Source: an uncultured Sutterella sp. (lineage in GTDB: Bacteria > Pseudomonadota > Gammaproteobacteria > Burkholderiales > Burkholderiaceae_F). From it: 64,000 nucleotides of DNA. The notes under the pieces are model-generated. The model searched no databases and was not told the origin of the DNA. It saw nothing but the letters and a program-made list of their open reading frames with translations. Of this stretch, positions 59,852-64,000 are shown piece after piece. A program made the position numbers and the translations under genes. Every line of letters begins with the position of its first letter. Within the stretch, counting starts at the first letter, position 1. Where the stretch lies: the NCBI GenBank assembly GCA_905202595.1, contig CAJKSP010000007.1, forward strand, positions 1 through 64,000. Direction: 5' to 3'.

Positions 59852-60277
59852 TTATTTCACCAAGCCGTAGGGCCACTGAGAGGTGCCGTACATGTTGTAG
59901 ACGTGCTTGTAGCCCGTTTCAACGAGGATCTTGGAAGCCTTTTCAGCGCGAACGCCCGACTTGCACTGGACGAGCACCTTGGCGTTGAAGTCAGGCACGG
60001 CTTCGAGCTTCTGGCCCGGACGAAGCGTGCTGAGCGGTACGTTGACGGCGCCCTTCACATGGCCTTCTGCAAATTCGTTGGGCTCGCGAACGTCGATCAC
60101 CACGACGCCGGCTTCAATCATCTTCTTCGCTTCAGCAGGAACCACCTTCTGATAGGCCGGGTTTTCATAGGTGAGCGGCTGCGCCGGCTGCGGATTAACG
60201 GGCTCGAGAGCCTGAGCGGCTCCCATGGCGAGCGAAACAGCGAGAGCGGCGGCAGCGCCGATCATGCGAAGCTTCAT
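59852..60277 (-). CDS. periplasmic rhodanese-domain protein
   Basis: A 141-residue exported protein. The signal peptide ends near AQALEP. One rhodanese domain follows with VVVIDVREPNEFAEGHVKGAVNVPLS and the active-site Cys105 in VQCKSGVRA. It may transfer sulfur or bind reactive sulfur species in the periplasm. Monodomain exported rhodaneses are common in gut betaproteobacteria and the substrate is unknown. It shares the minus strand with a small CxxC metal-binding protein gene about 200 bases upstream. Confidence 0.9.
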   Translation of the reverse strand: MKLRMIGAAAALAVSLAMGAAQALEPVNPQPAQPLTYENPAYQKVVPAEAKKMIEAGVVVIDVREPNEFAEGHVKGAVNVPLSTLRPGQKLEAVPDFNAKVLVQCKSGVRAEKASKILVETGYKHVYNMYGTSQWPYGLVK

Positions 60278-60481
60278 TTCTTATTCTCCTTTTGTTGGAA
60301 ATTTGGAATTCAGTAGCTGTGCAAGCTTGGCTTGACGTTCTTCCTGCGATCAGATCATGCAAGCCGAGCCGGCTTCGCCCACACTTTAGCGAACTGGTCA
60401 GGCGCAGGCAGATGATCTTGAAAGAGAATCGTGCAGAGATAACCCTGTGAATTTCTCATTATTCGGAAGCATTCATTCCGC

Positions 60482-60739
60482 TTATCCGAACAACTTGGAC
60501 CAAAGGCTCTTCTTCTCGAAGGGCTTGCAGTCAAAAGACGTGACGTCATAGCCCGTCGGGGCGAGGGCTGCGCGAAGTGCGGCTTCTGCAACCGGCAAAT
60601 CGGTGAGGAGCTCGAGCTGGCCGCGCCGATGCGATGCACGGGCCTTCTTGACGGAGAAAGCTTTTTTGACGGCTTCGCAGACATGCGCTTCGCACATGCT
60701 GCAGGCCATGCCGTCAATGCCGACGATCGTTTGATACAT
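60482..60739 (-). CDS. small heavy-metal-associated (HMA) domain protein
   Basis: An 85-residue protein. Residues 1-65 fit the HMA fold: MYQTIVGIDGMACSMCEAHV carries the metal site C13/C16, then a ferredoxin-like beta-alpha pattern continues to GYDVTS. A further Cys is found at about residue 71. It has a basic tail (KPFEKKSLWSKLFG). Unlike most copper chaperones it has an Ala-Cys-Ser-Met-Cys centre instead of MTCxxC. GGGAGG precedes the ATG. The Fur box about 140 bases upstream suggests iron-dependent expression. Copper, zinc or iron handling are all possible. Confidence 0.8.
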   Translation of the reverse strand: MYQTIVGIDGMACSMCEAHVCEAVKKAFSVKKARASHRRGQLELLTDLPVAEAALRAALAPTGYDVTSFDCKPFEKKSLWSKLFG

Positions 60740-60876
60740 GACGCGCCTCCCGGCGGCAGAGAATCTCCAGCTGCGCTTTCAGAGCAGACGCCGCAGCAAT
60801 GCCGGACGCTCAGCCTTTTGCGTTCAAGCGCTTCAGACCGAGCGTCGAGAGCGAGCGCAGACAGAGGATTTCGTAA

Positions 60877-60891
60877 TGAGAATAATTTTCA
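60877..60891. promoter_or_regulatory. Fur box (TGAGAATAATTTTCA)
   Basis: A 7-1-7 inverted repeat matching the Fur consensus TGATAAT-N-ATTATCA at 12 of 14 positions. It lies between the HMA-protein gene (minus, start 60739) and the SDR gene (plus, start 61004) and could control either or both. Confidence 0.68.
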
Positions 60892-61003
60892 ATTCTAGCG
60901 CGCGGCGCTTGATTTTTTAAGTCCGGCATTGCGCAAACATTCGGCCTGCGATAGCGTGAGAGCCATTCGGCGCTTGGCGCCAACAAGGCGGAGATTGAGA
61001 CGA

Positions 61004-61825
61004 ATGACAAGTGCACAAGTAGGCGCTGAGCGCCCATCAACAACTGCGGAGCCCTATGCGCTCATTACGGGCGCTTCAAGCGGTCTCGGACGAGAATTCG
61101 CCATGCTGGCCGCTGAAGACGGCTGGAGCCCCGTGCTGGTCGCGCGCTCTTCGGAGAAGCTCCTTGAGTTTGCTGCCCAGCTCAAAAGCCGCTTCAATGT
61201 CAATGCAATAGCGCTGCCGACGGATTTGACGCTGCCCGGCGCGCCGGCTTCTCTTGCCGGAACGCTGGAGGGCCTTGGAATCGAGCCGGGCATTGTTGTC
61301 AATGATGCGGGCTTTGGGGCATTCGGCCCCATGATCCGCATGGACCGAGCAAACTGCCGGCGCATGATCGACCTCAATGTGCAGGCGCTCACGGAGCTTT
61401 CGCTCATCTATGCAAAGACTATGGCGGATCGCGGAGCCGGCCGCATTCTCAACATTGCATCGACAGCGGCCTTTCAAACGTGTCCGTTCCTGGGCGTCTA
61501 TGGGGCGACGAAAGCTTATGTGCTGTCCTTTACGGAAGCGCTTTCTGAAGAGCTTCGAGGAACGGGCGTGACGGCCACGGCTTTCTGTCCTGGACCGACC
61601 CGCACGAATTTCGGCACGGCAGCCGGGCTAGAGGCTGATTCGCCTTTTGACCGCTTCGCGAAAGATGCGCCCGAAGTGGCTCGGGCAGGCTGGCGCGGCA
61701 TGATGGCGGGAAAGGCTGTCGTCACTTATGGCGCCTTTAATACAGTGGGGGCCTTCTTTGGCAGCAAGATGCCCCGTTCGGTTGTGCGCTTCATGTCGGC
61801 GACGCTTTTGAAAAAGATGAAGTAG
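61004..61825 (+). CDS. short-chain dehydrogenase/reductase
   Basis: A 273-residue NAD(P)-dependent oxidoreductase of the classical SDR type. GASSGLGRE is the cofactor-binding loop, NDAGFG replaces NNAG, and IASTAAFQTCPFLGVYGATKAY gives the catalytic Ser, Tyr and Lys. The Arg after the strand (VARSSEK) favours NADPH. The C-terminal region is longer than the minimum and ends with a basic helix. The start ATG 61004 has GGAGA upstream; a longer frame back to 60929 is not used. Closest in feel to DltE/YqjQ-like short-chain proteins. Substrate unknown. Confidence 0.9.
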   Translation: MTSAQVGAERPSTTAEPYALITGASSGLGREFAMLAAEDGWSPVLVARSSEKLLEFAAQLKSRFNVNAIALPTDLTLPGAPASLAGTLEGLGIEPGIVVNDAGFGAFGPMIRMDRANCRRMIDLNVQALTELSLIYAKTMADRGAGRILNIASTAAFQTCPFLGVYGATKAYVLSFTEALSEELRGTGVTATAFCPGPTRTNFGTAAGLEADSPFDRFAKDAPEVARAGWRGMMAGKAVVTYGAFNTVGAFFGSKMPRSVVRFMSATLLKKMK

Positions 61826-62067
61826 TGCCTGGCCGACGTTCGGCAGCAGTGCGTTCTCAAAAGTTGATTGATGCGTGAATTGCATGCGTTTTTGAGGTAA
61901 TTGGCGTATAGATGGCTTTCGTTTGAGTGAATTGGGCAGTTTTTGTAGAAAAAGCGAAAACTGTGCCAGGCGGCCTGACGCCAAAATAGGCTCAGATAAA
62001 GAGCTGCCCGGGGCTCATCCATGAATGAGCTTTTCAGGCGGCGCGATTCTTGCATAGGAGTCTGGCT

Positions 62068-62643
62068 GTGAAACTCTTCGATTCAATCTCACGCCGCACT
62101 TGCCTCGCTGCTGCGGGCGCGCTTGCTGCGGGCGCCTTCCTCCCTCGCGCATCTTGGGCTGCTGAAGGACAGAAGGCTTTGATCATCTACTATTCGCGCT
62201 CCGGCAATACCGAGCAGCTGGCGCGCTTCATCGCCGAGCGCACGAAGCTCTCTCTGCTCAAGCTTGAGGTCAAGGAGCCTTATGCAGCAGCCTACGGCGA
62301 CATGACGGGCATCGCGCGGGAAGAAGTCCGCTCCAAGAAGCGCCGAGAACTCGCGACGAGCATCCCTGATTTGTCAGGATTTGATGCCGTCTTTATCGGC
62401 AGTCCCTATTGGTGGGGGAGCCTCTCGGTGCCGATGGCTACTTTCCTCATGGATCATCCGCTCGACGGGAAGACGATTTACCCCTTCATTACATCGGGAA
62501 GCTCGTCGCCCTCTGGCGCTCTGAACCGAATCGCCGAACTCTGCCCGCGTGCAAAGATGGGCGAGCACTTTTATGTGCCGGGCAGCGGTGCCCGAGGCGC
62601 TCAGAGCGATGTGAACGCCTGGCTGGCCAAAATCGGCTTTTAA
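62068..62643 (+). CDS. exported flavodoxin-family protein
   Basis: A 191-residue protein with a Tat-like signal (SISRRTCLAAAG, cleavage near SWAAEG), so it acts outside the cytoplasm. The flavodoxin domain has the FMN-phosphate loop YYSRSGNTEQLA, then GSPYWWGSLSVPM and TSGSSSPSGALNRI near the FMN ring. The start is GTG 62068 with AGGAG 7 bases upstream; a TTG 18 bases earlier is less likely. Periplasmic flavodoxins of this type are found in gut bacteria with many exported reductases. Its partner is unknown. A strong terminator follows. Confidence 0.85.
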   Translation: MKLFDSISRRTCLAAAGALAAGAFLPRASWAAEGQKALIIYYSRSGNTEQLARFIAERTKLSLLKLEVKEPYAAAYGDMTGIAREEVRSKKRRELATSIPDLSGFDAVFIGSPYWWGSLSVPMATFLMDHPLDGKTIYPFITSGSSSPSGALNRIAELCPRAKMGEHFYVPGSGARGAQSDVNAWLAKIGF

Positions 62644-62678
62644 AGTCCGACCGTTTCTTTAAGCTGCGAATCTACGCG

Positions 62679-62724
62679 AAACCGCCGAAATGCCGAGGTA
62701 ATACCTCAGCTTCGGCGGTTTTTT
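62679..62724 (+). terminator. intrinsic terminator of the flavodoxin gene
   Basis: AAACCGCCGAA and TTCGGCGGTTT form the main stem with an inner GAGGT/ACCTC helix, followed by TTT. It lies about 40 bases after the stop. Confidence 0.88.
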
Positions 62725-63125
62725 GCGCAGGCCTGCCTTTCAATGCAGCCTGCGCTCCGCTACTCTGAAGAAACAGGGCCGCTTCGCGGAAGCGGCGCCC
62801 TTCATCAATCTCCCGCCCGCGGTCCCGCGGGGATCGCTTCGGCATGCAGCCGGCTCAAGCGGCGGGAGAGCGCAGACGCATCGCGCTGCCCAGCATGGCG
62901 GCGTCCCCCTTGATGACGCCTGCGAGAGCGGATACGTGCAGAGCAGCTGCGGCCTCTTCGGCAGGCCAGCCGGTGAATCCTCTGCTTCTGCCCAGGCCGC
63001 GCTTTTTCAGCCGATTCCCCATATTTGCCATTCGCCGCCGAGCGCTTTGAGCTGAGTTTGTGGCCGCTTGCAAATCCGCCCCTCAGCCGCTGCAGCGAAT
63101 GCGCTGCCAGAAGGACAAAACCATC
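62725..63125. other. long gene-free leader upstream of the MetQ-type gene
   Basis: About 400 bases without a supported gene. It contains a perfect hairpin GCCGCTTC-GCG-GAAGCGGC (62778-62796). It also has a possible three-way-junction fold at 62810-62868, closed by CTCCCGCC/GGCGGGAG with two inner hairpins. A 72-codon open frame on the minus strand (62855-63073) looks only weakly coding. This could be a structured 5' untranslated region of the MetQ gene. Confidence 0.4.
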
Positions 63126-63980
63126 ATGAACCGTCTCGCTTTCCTCAAACTCGCTTCCGCCGCTCTCATTTCAGGCGCCTTTGCCGTCAGCCTTGCCGGC
63201 TGCGGCGACAAGAAGGAGGCCGCAGCGCCCGCTGGCGGCGAGACTCAGGCCGCAGCGCCGGCGAAGACGCTCACAGTGGGCGTCAATCCCGTGCCGGGCG
63301 GCGACATCATGAAGTTCCTGCAGCCGGTCTTCAAGAAGCAGGGCATTGAACTCAAAATTGTCGAGTTTTCAGATTATGTTCAGCCGAATCTTGCGCTTGC
63401 AGATGGCTCGATCGACGCGAATCTGTTCCAGCACGGGCCTTACCTTGAAGACTTTGCCAAGCAGCACAATCTGAAGATCGCAGCGCTTACTACGACCTAC
63501 ATTGCGCCTCTCGGCGTCTACTCGAAGACGCTGAAAAAGCCGGCTGACATTGCCGAAGGAGCGACGGTTGCCGTGCCGAACGATCCGACGAACGGCAGCC
63601 GCGCCTTGCGTCTCCTTGAGCAGGAGGGCCTCATCGGCATCCGCAAGGATGCGCCTTTCTTGGTGTCGCCGGCGGATATCGATCAGAATCCGAAGCATCT
63701 CAAAGTGGTTGAGGTCGAAGCCGCGCAGCTGCCGCGCTCGCTTGAGGATGCGGCGATTGCCGTCATCAACTGCACCTTCGCGCTCGGTGCCGGACTTAAT
63801 CCCGTGAAGGACGCCATTGCCATCGAATCGAAGGATTCTCCTTACGCCAACGTTGTGGCCATCCGCATCGGCGATGAGAACCGTCCGGAAATTCAGCTGC
63901 TGAAGAAGGAAGTTCGCACGCCTGAAGTGAAGAAGTTCATTGAGGAACATTTCAAGGGTTCGCTCGTTCCGACTTTCTAA
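63126..63980 (+). CDS. metQ: MetQ/NlpA-family methionine-binding lipoprotein
   Basis: A 284-residue lipoprotein of the methionine ABC importer type. The lipobox is VSLAGC (Cys about residue 26), followed by a flexible Ala/Pro/Gly linker. The domain opens LTVGVNPVPGGDIMKF, with IVEFSDYVQPNLALADGSIDANLFQHGPYL and the DPTNGSRALRLLEQEGLI hinge typical of MetQ. AAGGA lies 10 bases before the ATG. MetN and MetI are not seen in the 20 bases left, so they may lie downstream past the window or elsewhere. Binding of D/L-methionine is the usual function. Confidence 0.9.
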   Translation: MNRLAFLKLASAALISGAFAVSLAGCGDKKEAAAPAGGETQAAAPAKTLTVGVNPVPGGDIMKFLQPVFKKQGIELKIVEFSDYVQPNLALADGSIDANLFQHGPYLEDFAKQHNLKIAALTTTYIAPLGVYSKTLKKPADIAEGATVAVPNDPTNGSRALRLLEQEGLIGIRKDAPFLVSPADIDQNPKHLKVVEVEAAQLPRSLEDAAIAVINCTFALGAGLNPVKDAIAIESKDSPYANVVAIRIGDENRPEIQLLKKEVRTPEVKKFIEEHFKGSLVPTF

Positions 63981-64000
63981 AGCCAACGTTGGTTGAGTTA

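Noticed and set aside
62855..63073. A 72-codon minus-strand frame upstream of metQ
   Set aside because: It has no good ribosome-binding site or recognisable fold and lies over a hairpin-rich leader. Kept as unsupported rather than called a gene.
1..64000. Mobile elements, CRISPR arrays, tRNA or rRNA genes
   Set aside because: No transposase or integrase motif, regularly spaced repeat, cloverleaf or rRNA-like sequence was recognised by eye. A covariance-model scan would be needed to exclude small RNAs.

Overview
The window looks like chromosome from a GC-rich, anaerobic or microaerophilic betaproteobacterium. I think a gut Sutterellaceae (Sutterella/Parasutterella-like) is most likely. This is inferred from gene content, not from a marker gene: a Burkholderiales-type porin, oxygen-independent ribonucleotide reductase, a Tat-exported fumarate-reductase-like flavoprotein with a separate tetraheme cytochrome, a HupK/HybE-type hydrogenase maturation set and an aryl-polyene-type lipid locus. 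I see no rRNA, tRNA, CRISPR array, insertion sequence or phage gene. Genes are dense, many ends overlap by 4 bases, and hairpin terminators separate most transcription units.

Layout. 1-3.2 kb: start of a periplasmic 5'-nucleotidase, then nrdG and nrdD. 3.6-8.2 kb: AraC regulator, nucleoside hydrolase, PfkB sugar kinase, orphan lipoprotein. 8.3-12.9 kb: porin, tetraheme cytochrome c, flavoprotein reductase and a divergent Crp/Fnr-type regulator, with a repeated palindrome between them. 12.9-16.4 kb: AEC transporter and a PiT phosphate transporter carrying a PhoU-like tail behind a Pho box. 16.5-29.3 kb: hydrogen module, with hypA-B-F-C-D-E plus HupK-like and HybE-like factors on the minus strand, divergent from hyaABC on the plus strand. 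The small subunit has the six-cysteine signature of oxygen-tolerant enzymes. 29.5-35.2 kb: TetR regulator, gpmI, M20 amidohydrolase, solute-binding protein.

35.3-58.1 kb: two blocks of an aryl-polyene/flexirubin-type assembly and export system. Block 1 (36.8-43.7 kb) holds a glycosyltransferase, acyltransferase, thioesterase, LolA-like carrier, MMPL exporter and DUF3261 lipoprotein. Block 2 (51.5-58.1 kb) holds an AMP-ligase/dehydratase fusion, COG4648 membrane protein, two acyl carrier proteins, an acyltransferase and a ketosynthase-like chain-length factor. Between them lie unrelated genes: CPA2 antiporter, phosphoribosyltransferase, DUF362 protein, iron alcohol dehydrogenase and two tandem YczE/YitT-like proteins. 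A histone-deacetylase-fold protein that has lost key active-site residues sits inside block 2. The catalytic ketosynthase and ketoreductase expected for such a pathway are not in the window.

58.2-64 kb: second M20 amidohydrolase, periplasmic rhodanese, small metal-binding CxxC protein, a Fur box, SDR oxidoreductase, exported flavodoxin and a MetQ-type lipoprotein.

Gene starts were chosen from ribosome-binding sites, signal peptides and family N-termini. All functions are read from motifs and recalled family features, without database searches.
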